From Chitinophagales bacterium (lineage in GTDB: Bacteria; Bacteroidota; Bacteroidia; Chitinophagales; JADJOU01), in assembly GCA_016787225.1 (NCBI GenBank), contig JAEUUY010000022.1, positions 1-64,000 on the forward strand: a stretch of DNA of 64,000 nt, given 5' to 3'. Shown in pieces: positions 44,500 through 53,407 of this stretch. The notes beneath the pieces were generated by a model that was given only the letters and a program-made list of their open reading frames with translations, had not been told where the DNA came from and ran no database searches. How positions within the stretch are numbered: the stretch's first letter is position 1; every line of letters begins with the position of its first letter. The position numbers and the translations under genes were made by a program.

Positions 44500-47400
44500 A
44501 TGAAGCTAAGATATACATATTTATTTTTCGTGGTCGTTGCCGCTTGGGTACTTTTAAAAAGTAACTCATCTGGAAGGGTTAGCACAGGAACCCCTATGCA
44601 GGCTTGTGCTGGTGGAGGGTGCCATAGTTCTACAGGTTTTGGTACTACAACCAGTATAGATAGTATTTTAGTCTATGATAGAGCTACCAACCTACCCGTT
44701 AGTCAATATATGCCTGGTCAGTCCTATAGAATAGCTATTTTTGGTAGAGTTACTAATTTCATGGCAATGCCGAATTTACCAAAATTTGGATTTGCTGTTG
44801 ACAATGCAGGTAAGGGTACATTTAGTGGAACCTCATCTGGTTCTACAACAGCCTCAAGTGGAAGATATTGGGGTCATAGTTCGAAAAAAGATAGTATCTT
44901 AAGTATCTCTGCCATTCGTACTATTTTTTATTTTGATTCTTGTAATTGGACTGCTCCTTCTGCAGGGGCAGGGTTGGTTACCTACACTGCTAGATTGAAT
45001 GCGGTAAATAATGACAACGGATCTACTGGTGATTTTTCTAATGCAACTGCATTTACAAGAACATTGCCTGAATTCAATAATACTGCAGGCGTATCAATAA
45101 CTATGACGCCACCTGCGAATCCATTTTGTGCTGGTACCACTAAAACCTTTATAGCTACGCCCACCAACCCTGGCACTACTCCCGTCTATCAGTGGTTTGT
45201 TAATAGCACACCCGTAGGCACTGGGGGTGTATCCTATACCACGTCTTCCTTAGTAAATAATGATAGCGTATGGGTACGAATGACATCAAGTATAGCAGGT
45301 ATTACGAATAATCCGGCTAACTCTGCGAAAATAGGTGCTAGAGTGAATCCAGCCTTTAATAATAGTGTAACAATTATTGGAAATAAGACTACGGCATGTG
45401 CTGGTGATACCGTTATTTTCACGGCCACTCCTGCTGCTGGATCCACTATGCCTCAATATCGTTGGTATAGAAATATGACTCAGATACAAGGACCTGGAGC
45501 ACCGTTTCCTGCACCTACCACAAACTCTGCAACCTGTCAGGTTATTGGCCTTACTGCAGGGGATTCTTTTTCTTGTCGAGTGCAGGTTACCAATGCCTGC
45601 GCCACTCCAGCCAATGACACTTCAAATTATTTAAAAATAACAGTGACGCCTTCTCCCGTAATCACTGGACATATTAATGACACCATTTGTGCTGGGGATA
45701 GCTCGAAAGCTACCAATTGGCAGAGCACCATAGCAGGTACTACCTATACTTGGACGAATAGCAATCCTGCAATTGGTTTACCTGCAAGTGGTACAGGACA
45801 GATACCTAAATTTAAATCACCAGATGCAATTGCAGGTCCGCAGATAACAGCTACTATTACAATTCGATCTTTTGGTGGGGGTTGTTCGGGATCACCAGTT
45901 ACTTATAATATTCTAGTGCGAAGAAAGCCTACCATCTCTATTTCGGGTCATCAGCGATCATATTGTGAAGGAGCTTCTCCTAATATTACCATTGGTAGTA
46001 CCGGCGGGGGCAATACGTTTTCGTGGACGAATGACAACACAGCCATAGGACTTCCTGCTAGTGGCTCTGGAGCCACTATAGCATTTACTGCTAGCAATAC
46101 GACTACAGATAGTCTTGTAGCTAATGTCACCGCCAGTGTGTTCAATTCAGCAGCTCGATGCACAAAAGATACCAGCATCCGAATTGTAGTTTTTCCAAAA
46201 CCTAATGTAAATGCAATTTCAAATATAGCACCATGCGAGGGGAATACTGTTCCAGCTTTTAACCTGAACTCCACGGTGCCTGGTACTACCTTTACCTGGG
46301 TTAATAGCAATACAGCAATAGGTTTAGGAGCTAGCGGTACTGGGAATATTCCTTCCTTTACTGCTACTAATACCTCTAGTGGACCAATAACTGGCACAGT
46401 TACCATAAGTCCAGCCTATAAAACCTGCCTCGGAACAAATAGATCGTTTACTATTACTGTGGAGAAAAATGCAACCCCATCGGTTTCAATCTCTACTAGT
46501 GCTATGAACTTATGCTCTGGAGCATCGGCATTGTTTACAGCTACTCCTACCAACGGTGGAACAGCGCCAGTGTACGAATGGACGCGAAATGGAATAACGA
46601 TTTCTGGTGCAACAAAAGATACTGTGACCATTACCAATGTGCAGAATAACGATAAAATTGTCTGCAAAATAACTTCGAATTCCCCATGTGCAACTACTCC
46701 TAATGCAAGCTCTAATGAATACTCAATTACTACAATTACGAACCTTGTACCTAAAGTTACATTAAGTACTATTAGTGATACTACATGTGTGGGAGCTGTA
46801 TTGGTCATCAATACGTCTATTGTCAATGGTGGAGCTTCACCTACTTATCAGTGGTATCTCAACGGCAATCCGATTTTTGGAGCCAATTCAGATATTTTCT
46901 TTTCTAATACATTTGTCATGGATGACGAGATTTATTGTGAAATGACTTCGAGTTCTGGGTGCGCCAATCCAAAAACAGTAGTTTCAAATACTAAAAAGAT
47001 AAAAGTATTCAAGCCTACTCCTACAACCATTAATTTGACGAAAAGCGCGAATAAAATATGTTCTGATGAATATGTAACCTTTACTACTACATTTACAGGT
47101 GGAGGATTAAATCCAAAAGTAAACTGGACGCTCAATGGTCAACAGATGAATACAAATAAAAAATTCATTACCGTGCCTATTAATAGTCAGTTTGATGTCG
47201 TGGAGTTGAATGTTAAATCTAGTGAACCTTGTCCAAGCCCGCCATATCCTACCCTGACAATGTCGGTGGATTCTGTTTCTCAAGGCCCCATCGTCATAGT
47301 TACTCCTAACCCTTATATTGCATTCTGCGAAGGTGACTCTGCAGAAATTAGAATTCTCAATGGTGCGCCTAATTATAAGTATAATTGGAGTAATGGCTCG

Positions 47401-47973
47401 AATGCGAGCAACTTCTATTCTAAAGTGACGAATTCATATACGCTGACTGTGACAGAAACAGGCAATGCATGTCCGAGATATTATGGCCCAATAACCACAG
47501 TAGCCAATCCTTTACCATTTAAACCAACCATTAGCGCAGATAGAGACGTCTTGGTCTCATCTGCCTCGGATAGATATCAGTGGCAGCTAAATAAACAAGA
47601 TATTGTATCAGCTGATAGCATGCGTTATAAACCCATTATTACAGGATTATATAGAGTCAAAGTGACTAATAATGCTGGTTGTATTGCCTATTCTGATGAG
47701 TTTAATTCTGCAAAATTGGGAGTTTCGAGTTTTTCCGGCTCTAACAAGATTCTTATATATCCAAATCCATCGAATGGTATATTTACTATCAGTTCTAAAG
47801 ATGTGCGTATTGATGATCTTATTGTTTATGACCTGATGGGCAAGGTCGTATATCAATCAAAGGTCGGAGATATAGAAAAGGAAATAAAATTGAATGAAGT
47901 CTCGAAGGGTATATACTTTCTGCATATCAATTTAGATGGTCGACAAGAAGTGCAAAAGTTGGAAATTAAATAA
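44500..47973 (+). CDS. T9SS cargo protein with Cys-rich N-terminal domain, Ig-like modules and type A sorting domain
   Basis: 1157 aa from ATG 44500, which starts a hydrophobic signal/anchor segment (MKLRYTYLFFVVVAAWVLL). Next is a segment with CAGGGCHSS and MPGQSYRIAIFGRV, close to the choice-of-anchor V/Reeler-like domain. The CxxxxCH arrangement only resembles a c-type heme motif. Residues about 190-1060 are Ig-like repeats with paired Cys (FIATPTNPGTTPVYQWFVN, ATPTNGGTAPVYEW). The last 80 residues are the T9SS sorting domain (ILIYPNPSNGIFTIS ... GIYFLHINLDG). Surface-exposed adhesin or structural protein. A terminator follows. Confidence 0.9.
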   Translation: MKLRYTYLFFVVVAAWVLLKSNSSGRVSTGTPMQACAGGGCHSSTGFGTTTSIDSILVYDRATNLPVSQYMPGQSYRIAIFGRVTNFMAMPNLPKFGFAVDNAGKGTFSGTSSGSTTASSGRYWGHSSKKDSILSISAIRTIFYFDSCNWTAPSAGAGLVTYTARLNAVNNDNGSTGDFSNATAFTRTLPEFNNTAGVSITMTPPANPFCAGTTKTFIATPTNPGTTPVYQWFVNSTPVGTGGVSYTTSSLVNNDSVWVRMTSSIAGITNNPANSAKIGARVNPAFNNSVTIIGNKTTACAGDTVIFTATPAAGSTMPQYRWYRNMTQIQGPGAPFPAPTTNSATCQVIGLTAGDSFSCRVQVTNACATPANDTSNYLKITVTPSPVITGHINDTICAGDSSKATNWQSTIAGTTYTWTNSNPAIGLPASGTGQIPKFKSPDAIAGPQITATITIRSFGGGCSGSPVTYNILVRRKPTISISGHQRSYCEGASPNITIGSTGGGNTFSWTNDNTAIGLPASGSGATIAFTASNTTTDSLVANVTASVFNSAARCTKDTSIRIVVFPKPNVNAISNIAPCEGNTVPAFNLNSTVPGTTFTWVNSNTAIGLGASGTGNIPSFTATNTSSGPITGTVTISPAYKTCLGTNRSFTITVEKNATPSVSISTSAMNLCSGASALFTATPTNGGTAPVYEWTRNGITISGATKDTVTITNVQNNDKIVCKITSNSPCATTPNASSNEYSITTITNLVPKVTLSTISDTTCVGAVLVINTSIVNGGASPTYQWYLNGNPIFGANSDIFFSNTFVMDDEIYCEMTSSSGCANPKTVVSNTKKIKVFKPTPTTINLTKSANKICSDEYVTFTTTFTGGGLNPKVNWTLNGQQMNTNKKFITVPINSQFDVVELNVKSSEPCPSPPYPTLTMSVDSVSQGPIVIVTPNPYIAFCEGDSAEIRILNGAPNYKYNWSNGSNASNFYSKVTNSYTLTVTETGNACPRYYGPITTVANPLPFKPTISADRDVLVSSASDRYQWQLNKQDIVSADSMRYKPIITGLYRVKVTNNAGCIAYSDEFNSAKLGVSSFSGSNKILIYPNPSNGIFTISSKDVRIDDLIVYDLMGKVVYQSKVGDIEKEIKLNEVSKGIYFLHINLDGRQEVQKLEIK

Positions 47974-47985
47974 AATGGAATGATA

Positions 47986-48016
47986 GGGGAGGATGCAAAA
48001 CATTCTCCCTTTTTTT
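47986..48016 (+). terminator. Rho-independent terminator
   Basis: Stem GGGAGGATG / CATTCTCCC (one G-T wobble) with loop CAAAA, followed by a run of T residues. The next ATG begins 4 nt beyond the T-run. Confidence 0.85.
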
Positions 48017-48020
48017 ATAT

Positions 48021-48722
48021 ATGAATTACAGAGCCACTCTCATTTACCTGTTAGTGCTTTTTTCAAAGATAGTAGCTGCACAGACAGATTTAAATTCCTA
48101 TGGTTTTAAAGGAAGAGTAAAGGCTGTCATATACCGTATTCACAACGAAGCAAATTTTGATTCATTTGGTAAATTTATAGACGAGAAACGACAACCTTTC
48201 ATTGAGAAGGCCATATATTTTGACAAGTTTGGGAATATCGATTCTATTGTAGAAATACTGTCTGAAGGACGTTTTTTTGAAAAGTATATTACCTACCATA
48301 CTCATGGTGGAAATAGAATACGGTCTACCATTAAGTATCGATATTATACAAATGAAGTAATCGAAGAAGTAAAATATACTTGGACAGAAGGAAACTCGAA
48401 GTGTAGTTTTAAAGGTAAAGGTATTACGACAATGACCTCTGGTTATCGAAAACTTACTTATAACCACAGAGAGAGTAAGGGAGAGTATATTCAAGAGACT
48501 AAAAAAGGGGTCGTGTTACTCAAAGAATCGTATAAGAATGAATTCGATGGCAATTGGAATTTAGTAAAAACGATCTATACCAATGATAAGACTGGCATAT
48601 ATACGATAGTATATGATTACGATGATATGGATGATAATGGCAATTATACTTTGGTCAAACTCGTCTATGAAGAAACCAAAAAGCTACAACGCCTGGTTCA
48701 AAAGGAATTTCATTATTACTAA
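48021..48722 (+). CDS. Secreted protein of unknown function, RHS/YD-like strand pattern
   Basis: 233 aa with a signal peptide (MNYRATLIYLLVLFSKIVAAQ). The mature part is rich in Tyr, Lys and Glu, in alternating beta-strand patterns such as YRIHNEANFDSFGK, YFDKFGNIDSIVE and YDYDDMDDNGNY. These resemble the YD/toxin-complex-like repeats found in many small periplasmic proteins of this phylum. No catalytic motif is seen. It starts directly after a terminator, so its own promoter is unclear. Confidence 0.7.
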   Translation: MNYRATLIYLLVLFSKIVAAQTDLNSYGFKGRVKAVIYRIHNEANFDSFGKFIDEKRQPFIEKAIYFDKFGNIDSIVEILSEGRFFEKYITYHTHGGNRIRSTIKYRYYTNEVIEEVKYTWTEGNSKCSFKGKGITTMTSGYRKLTYNHRESKGEYIQETKKGVVLLKESYKNEFDGNWNLVKTIYTNDKTGIYTIVYDYDDMDDNGNYTLVKLVYEETKKLQRLVQKEFHYY

Positions 48723-49033
48723 GTCCTTATTACCTGAACCCAAGAGAACGACTTGATTATTAAATTTGGTATGGTATCGACGAATAAAATTTGAAGCTTA
48801 AAGGCTATACCTTCTTTTTAGTTAATTAATTCAAATTTAAGCTATTAATCCCAAATTAATGATTAGAAGCCAAAACGTGGCGAACTATATGATTTAGTTG
48901 GGGTTATCCCGATTTAGAATTTATTTCAATCCCGTACGTACGGGATTGCAAATGATTGAAATACAAATTCTTAATCAATTCCGTATCTTCTAGTGTGGAA
49001 TTCGGGTTTATTGATTTAATATCCCTAGACTAC
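48723..49033. other. Non-coding region upstream of queA, with long inverted repeat
   Basis: No gene is recognised in these bases. They hold the 66-nt inverted repeat at 48911-48976 and direct repeats of GAATTT/AATTC words, and lead into the queA promoter. Confidence 0.6.
48911..48976. repeat. 66-nt imperfect inverted repeat with a perfect 22-nt palindromic core
   Basis: Positions 48927-48948 form a perfect palindrome centred on CCCGTACGTACGGG. Outside it, GATTTAGAATTTATTTCAAT (left, 48911-48930) pairs with ATTGAAATACAAATTCTTAA plus TC (right, 48955-48976) with two bulged bases and one mismatch. Two alternative foldings compete for the ATTTCAAT arm. Confidence 0.8.
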
Positions 49034-49065
49034 TTGACAAAGCACATAGCCAGCATGTATATTTG
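49034..49065 (+). promoter_or_regulatory. Bacteroidota promoter of queA: TTG at -33 and TATATTTG at -7
   Basis: TTG (49034-49036) and TATATTTG (49058-49065) are separated by 21 nt, the spacing of the Bacteroidota consensus. It predicts a leader of about 46 nt to the queA ATG. This is the most complete promoter in the window. Confidence 0.65.
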
Positions 49066-49115
49066 CCCGCTCAATATTTAAAAGCTATCAACAGTTAAAA
49101 GAAAATCAATTCATT

Positions 49116-50183
49116 ATGTCTGAAGTATATAAGTTAAGTAAGTTTGACTATCCATTGACAGAAGATCATGTAGCATTATATCCACCTAAGGAAAGAGGTA
49201 ATTGTAAAATGGTTGTCGTTCACAGGGATACAGGCAAAATAGAGCATAAAAAATTTAGAGATATACTCAATTACTTTACGGATGAAGATTTAATTTTAAT
49301 CAACAATACAAAGGTTATTCCCGCCAGAATGTGGGCTACCAAAGAAAAGACAGGAGCAAAAATCGAAGTATTTTTATTGAGAGAGCTCAATTCTGAGCAG
49401 TTGGTATGGGATGTATTGGTAGATCCCGCTAGAAAGATACGTGTAGGCAACAAACTATATTTCGGAGATGACGAAATACTCGTAGCAGAGGTTATAGACA
49501 ATACTACTTCGCGAGGACGCACGATACGATTTTTGTACGACGGAGATCCATCTGGATTTACAGATTATCTTTTTAGTTTTGGAGAAACGCCTTTACCTAA
49601 ATGGATACAACAAAAAAGAGGTTTAGACCCTTCGGACAAAGAGCGTTATCAGTCTATATTTGCTAAGGAAATTGGTGCAGTGGCTGCGCCTTCGTCTAGT
49701 CTGCATTTTACTAAAGAAATCATGAAAAGATTGGAGATAAAAGGTGCAGAATTTGGAGAAATGACGGTACACACAGGATTGGGTTCATTTCGAACGATTG
49801 ATGTCGAAGATTTATCGAAACATAGAGTAGATGCAGAGTATGTCAATATCCCTGAAAAGTTAGCCAATAAAATCAATAAAACGAAGGCGAATGGTAGAAA
49901 AGTATGTGCTGTAGGAACCTCCATTATGCGCGGTCTCGAAAGCTCAGTTACAAGTACTGGTGAGGTCAAGCCTTATGATGGTTGGACCAATTTGTTTATT
50001 TATCCACCCTTCGATTTTAATGTTGCGAATTGTCTGCTAACAAATTTGCATGTACCAAAATCTAGTTTGCAAATCATGGTGAGTTCCTATGCAGGTTATG
50101 ACCTCATTATGAAAGCTTATGAAGAATGTATGGAAAAGGATTATAAATTCTTTGTCTATGGTGATTGTATGCTAATTTTGTAA
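49116..50183 (+). CDS. queA: S-adenosylmethionine:tRNA ribosyltransferase-isomerase
   Basis: Makes epoxyqueuosine in tRNA by adding the ribosyl part of SAM to preQ1. The 355-aa protein starts with KFDYPLTEDHVALYPP and has RDTGKIEHKKF, ARMWATKEKTGAKIEVFLLR, GAVAAPSSSLHFT, MTVHTGLGSFRTIDVED and NLHVPKSSLQIMVSSYAG, all in the family order. Its normal length and single start agree. The downstream small gene starts 20 nt after its stop. Confidence 0.95.
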   Translation: MSEVYKLSKFDYPLTEDHVALYPPKERGNCKMVVVHRDTGKIEHKKFRDILNYFTDEDLILINNTKVIPARMWATKEKTGAKIEVFLLRELNSEQLVWDVLVDPARKIRVGNKLYFGDDEILVAEVIDNTTSRGRTIRFLYDGDPSGFTDYLFSFGETPLPKWIQQKRGLDPSDKERYQSIFAKEIGAVAAPSSSLHFTKEIMKRLEIKGAEFGEMTVHTGLGSFRTIDVEDLSKHRVDAEYVNIPEKLANKINKTKANGRKVCAVGTSIMRGLESSVTSTGEVKPYDGWTNLFIYPPFDFNVANCLLTNLHVPKSSLQIMVSSYAGYDLIMKAYEECMEKDYKFFVYGDCMLIL

Positions 50184-50203
50184 CCATATATAAATTTTCA
50201 ATT

Positions 50204-50590
50204 ATGAAATATTTAGGTTTTGGTTTTTTATTAGTCTTAATTATCGGTGGAGGATTTTTCTATTGGAATTATTTCTTCGTATATAGCGATGGCTACAGAG
50301 AAGGTGTACTCAATAAGTTTTCTACGAAGGGCACAATTTTCAAAACAAATGAAGGAGAATTGCTTATGCCTGGAGTCGTACCTACCATGAATCAATTGTC
50401 CAATAATTTCTTTTATTTTTCTTCTACAGATAGCAAAGTCACTGAGGAGCTCAATGCAGCCATTGGTAAAAAAATCAAGGTTCATTATGTTCAATTTAAT
50501 TCATCACTCCCTTGGAGAGGGGATAGCTATACCGACAAGAACAAAGAAAAAGGTCAATATATTGTAGATAAGGTTGAGTTGGTACCTTAA
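50204..50590 (+). CDS. Small membrane-anchored protein of unknown function
   Basis: 128 aa from ATG 50204. The longer frame from 50165 would overlap queA and puts 13 odd residues before the natural start. One N-terminal hydrophobic helix (MKYLGFGFLLVLIIGGGFFYW) is followed by a soluble part (SDGYREGVLNKFSTKGTIFKTNEGELL ... KIKVHYVQFNSSLPWRGDSY). This is a conserved unassigned family common in Bacteroidota, sometimes mislabelled a 6-phosphogluconate dehydrogenase. It probably faces the periplasm. Likely cotranscribed with queA. Confidence 0.75.
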   Translation: MKYLGFGFLLVLIIGGGFFYWNYFFVYSDGYREGVLNKFSTKGTIFKTNEGELLMPGVVPTMNQLSNNFFYFSSTDSKVTEELNAAIGKKIKVHYVQFNSSLPWRGDSYTDKNKEKGQYIVDKVELVP

Positions 50591-50639
50591 TTTACATATA
50601 AAGAGCAGAGACTTTTCACTTTTCACTTTCATCTGACAT

Positions 50640-50948
50640 ATGTCCATAGTATATAGTGTTACCGTTAAGCCCGATAGAGATATAGAACTAGCCTACCTAG
50701 ATTGGTTGCAGTCAGAACATATAGCCGAAGTAGTATCAACAGGTTGTTTTGACTCTTACCGTTTTTTTAAAGTGCTGGCAGAAGATGAAACCGATGGAGC
50801 TTCTTATAATATACAGTACCTTACAACAGATATGAGCCGATACTTTGATTATATCAATAATTTCGCTCCACTTATGCGCTCCAAAGGTCGCGAAAAGTTT
50901 GGTGAAAAATTTCATGCATTTCGAACAGTTTTGAAGCAACTGCAATAA
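50640..50948 (+). CDS. DUF4286-family protein
   Basis: 102 aa, no signal peptide. It matches the family pattern: an N-terminal YSVTVKPD strand, a YLDWLQSEHIAEVVSTGCFDS segment, SYNIQYLTTDMSRY, and the conserved C-terminal FGEKFHAFRTVL. The function of DUF4286 is not known; it is a dimeric alpha/beta fold of ferredoxin-like type in related families. The next gene begins 1 nt after its stop, which suggests coupling. Confidence 0.85.
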   Translation: MSIVYSVTVKPDRDIELAYLDWLQSEHIAEVVSTGCFDSYRFFKVLAEDETDGASYNIQYLTTDMSRYFDYINNFAPLMRSKGREKFGEKFHAFRTVLKQLQ

Positions 50949-50949
50949 A

Positions 50950-51393
50950 ATGATTATAAATCACCTAAAAAATATTGCCAACTATCATTCAACTTATCCT
51001 CACATAGGTGAAGCGATAGACTATATATCTACAAATGAATTTCACCTCTTGAAAGAAGGCAAGAATGAATTTTCAGAGAACTTCTATGTAGTCAAAATCA
51101 TAGGAGATAAAAAGTCAAATTTTGATGGCACCTTGGAGGTTCATCGGGAGTGGATTGACATACATATACCATTAACCGACGATGAAATTATAGCCTTTAA
51201 AGAAATCTCAGAATGTCAAAAACTAGATAAAGAATACGACACTGAAAATGACTATGCGTTATACAATGAAAGCGACATATCACAGCTAACTCTAGCCAAA
51301 GGTTACTTTTGCATTATAGATACCACTATATGCCATATGGCTAATCTAGGCGAAGGAAAACTTGAAAAACTTGTTTTCAAAATTCGCAAGTAG
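50950..51393 (+). CDS. YhcH/YjgK/YiaL-family protein
   Basis: 147 aa of the cupin-like DUF386 family (EbgC-related, sugar-linked). It shows KIIGDKKSNFDGTLEVHREWIDIHIPLTDDEII, with the metal-site region VHREWIDIH, and the DYALYNES and CIIDTTICHMANLGEG segments that supply further ligands. Some family members are sialic-acid or sugar anomerases. The substrate here is unknown. Starts 1 nt after the DUF4286 stop. Confidence 0.85.
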   Translation: MIINHLKNIANYHSTYPHIGEAIDYISTNEFHLLKEGKNEFSENFYVVKIIGDKKSNFDGTLEVHREWIDIHIPLTDDEIIAFKEISECQKLDKEYDTENDYALYNESDISQLTLAKGYFCIIDTTICHMANLGEGKLEKLVFKIRK

Positions 51394-51479
51394 TTTGATT
51401 CTGCTATAAATCAAATAGGAGCTTGAAATCATAGTTAGCCTATTTACATTTATATAATGCCTACAACTCAATTTATTAT

Positions 51480-51487
51480 TATATTTG
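51480..51487 (+). promoter_or_regulatory. Bacteroidota -7 box, TATATTTG, of the polysaccharide locus
   Basis: TANNTTTG match 73 nt before the upxY ATG. It would start a leader of about 69 nt, long compared with other genes in this window, as expected for an antiterminator-controlled operon. Confidence 0.55.
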
Positions 51488-51527
51488 CCTAATGTAGCAC
51501 TTACTTATGATTTCCTCTGGGACTCAT

Positions 51528-51537
51528 GTGGCGGAGC
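51528..51537 (+). promoter_or_regulatory. Leader motif GTGGCGGAGC resembling an ops/JUMPstart core
   Basis: Located in the upxY leader. The RfaH ops element in Escherichia coli has the core GGCGGTAGC; here GGCGGAGC lacks one base. Similarity is short and may be chance. Confidence 0.25.
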
Positions 51538-51560
51538 TTTGCAAATTATGATATTTTAGA

Positions 51561-52037
51561 ATGACGACAGAAAACTGGAATGCACTTTATCTCAAACCTC
51601 GTACGGAAAAAAAAGTCAAAGAGAGACTCATCCAAAAAGGATTTGAGGTGTATCTTCCTATCTGCATAGTCAAAAAGAAATATAGCGATCGTCTAAAAAA
51701 GGTAGAAGAACCTCTGCTTAAATCCTACATATTTGTGGTAGCAGAAGGAAATAAAAACCCTGAAATTTTGAGAACGGATGGCGTATTAAATTATGTGCAT
51801 AGCACCACAACAGGTAAAGTAGCCATCATAAAAAAGAAGGAATTAGATGACATTCAAGAATACTTGAGTCATAAAATTTTCGATGAGAGCGAATGGGATA
51901 ATTTAAAAATTGGGGACAACACTTTTTTGACCTATTCTGCATTTCAGGGCAAGCAAGCTACCGTCATGGAAATTAAAAAAAATACCATGAAACTGATTAT
52001 TGAAGATTTAGGATTTGTATGGGAAGTGAAAAGATAA
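51561..52037 (+). CDS. UpxY/RfaH-type transcription antiterminator (NusG family)
   Basis: 158 aa with an NGN domain (WNALYLKPRTEKKVKERLIQ, GFEVYLPI) and a KOW-like C-terminal domain (FLTYSAFQGKQATVMEIKKN). These proteins bind RNA polymerase near their own operon leader and stop premature termination of long capsule or O-antigen transcripts. It is the first gene of the locus, as usual. Its last codons are duplicated downstream of the next gene, next to the wzm start. Promoter box and leader lie upstream. Confidence 0.9.
   Translation: MTTENWNALYLKPRTEKKVKERLIQKGFEVYLPICIVKKKYSDRLKKVEEPLLKSYIFVVAEGNKNPEILRTDGVLNYVHSTTTGKVAIIKKKELDDIQEYLSHKIFDESEWDNLKIGDNTFLTYSAFQGKQATVMEIKKNTMKLIIEDLGFVWEVKR
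52000..52036 (+). repeat. 37-bp direct repeat, copy 1 (3' end of upxY)
   Basis: Perfectly identical to 53427-53463. Contains GATTTAGGATTTGTATGGGA and the upxY C-terminal codons for EDLGFVWEVKR. Confidence 0.95.
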
Positions 52038-52059
52038 TATTAGATTTAACACTAATAGT

Positions 52060-53406
52060 ATGATGAGTCTTGAATCTATAAAAGAATTAAGGGAGAGTCA
52101 GACAGTAGAATTTAAGTTAAGTTTTGGTAATGAGACTATAGAAACTTTAGTTGCCTTTGCCAATGCTCAAGGAGGTTCCGTTTATCTGGGGATCACTGAT
52201 AATGGTGAAATAATGGGATTGCATATCGCAAAAGAAACCGTGGCGGAATGGATCAATGAAATCAAGACCAAAACAGCTCCAGCCATTATTCCAGATGTGG
52301 ATATTCTTGAACTGGAGAATAAAGTTTTAGTTGTATTAGGGATGAAAGAATATCCCATCAAGCCAGTTTCATTTAAAGGAAGATATTTAAAACGGGTAGC
52401 TAATTCGAATCATTTATTATCGGTGGCTGAGGTCGCCAATATGCATTTAAGTGCCTTCAATTCTAGTTGGGATTATTATACGAATAATCATTTCAAAATA
52501 GATGATTTAGCCTTAGCAAAAGTTCAATCAGTGATTGATAACTTAAAAACAAATGGTCAAAATATTAATGATGATCCATTGTCATTTCTTTATAAACAAG
52601 ATCTGATTCGAGATGAAAAGATCACAAATGCAGCTTTTCTACTTTTCACAGAAAGAGATACAAGAATGACTACTATAGAAATGGGGCGCTTTCAAACGGA
52701 TATTCTCATAAAAGATAGCCTCCGCTCTCAGTCTGACATTATCAGTCAGGTGAATCAGGTGATTGACTTTGTCAAAAAACATATGAATAAAGCCATCATT
52801 ATAACTGGTCAAGCACAGAATACCCAGCAGTGGCAATATCCTTTGGAGGCTATTCGAGAAATAGTGATGAATATGATTGTGCATAGAGACTATAGAGATA
52901 CCGCTGATTCGATTATAAAAATTTATGATGATAAGATCGAGTTTTTCAATCCGGGTAAGCTTCCAGATGCTATAACAGAGGACGATTTATTGACGAATAG
53001 TTACAAATCTACCCCGAGAAATAAAACGATAGCAGATATATTCCGCACTATGGGCCTAATCGAAAAATATGGGTCAGGAATTCAAAGAATTATCAATTAT
53101 TTTATGGAGGCGGGTCTTCCGAAGCCCAGCTTTAAAAATCAATCAAGCGGTTTTCTAGTCACTATTTATTCAAATGTTACAGAAAATGTTACAGAAAATG
53201 TTACAGAAAATGTTACAGAAAATAGAATTCAAGCCATTATTGACCTTATAAGAAAGAACCCCAAATTGACCACTACCGCCATGTCCAATCAGTTAAACAT
53301 AACAAGAATGACTCTCCATAGAGAACTTGAAAAGCTGAAAGAAAAAGGAATACTCAAAAGAATAGGTCCTGATAAAGGCGGGCACTGGGAAATTAAAGAA
53401 AACTAA
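52060..53406 (+). CDS. AlbA_2 (Schlafen-like) DNA-binding protein with ATPase-like and winged-helix domains
   Basis: 448 aa. Residues about 10-125 are an AlbA_2/Schlafen-type domain (ESQTVEFKLSFGNETIETLVAFANAQGG and LGITDNGEIMGL). Residues about 260-350 are an HATPase_c_4-like segment (EAIREIVMNMIVHRDYRD, FFNPGKLPDAI, MGLIEKYGSGIQRI). A four-fold VTEN linker (about 372-387) joins it to a winged helix (MSNQLNITRMTLHRELEKLKEKGILKR). Family members are transcription regulators or defence-related. The gene sits between two copies of the upxY 3' end, so it seems a late insertion into the locus. Confidence 0.9.
   Translation: MMSLESIKELRESQTVEFKLSFGNETIETLVAFANAQGGSVYLGITDNGEIMGLHIAKETVAEWINEIKTKTAPAIIPDVDILELENKVLVVLGMKEYPIKPVSFKGRYLKRVANSNHLLSVAEVANMHLSAFNSSWDYYTNNHFKIDDLALAKVQSVIDNLKTNGQNINDDPLSFLYKQDLIRDEKITNAAFLLFTERDTRMTTIEMGRFQTDILIKDSLRSQSDIISQVNQVIDFVKKHMNKAIIITGQAQNTQQWQYPLEAIREIVMNMIVHRDYRDTADSIIKIYDDKIEFFNPGKLPDAITEDDLLTNSYKSTPRNKTIADIFRTMGLIEKYGSGIQRIINYFMEAGLPKPSFKNQSSGFLVTIYSNVTENVTENVTENVTENRIQAIIDLIRKNPKLTTTAMSNQLNITRMTLHRELEKLKEKGILKRIGPDKGGHWEIKEN
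53173..53220 (+). repeat. Tandem 12-nt repeat, four copies, inside the AlbA_2 gene
   Basis: Four perfect copies of AATGTTACAGAA code for (NVTE)4 in the linker before the winged helix. The unit is divisible by three, so copy-number change alters linker length without breaking the frame. Confidence 0.95.
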
Positions 53407-53407
53407 T

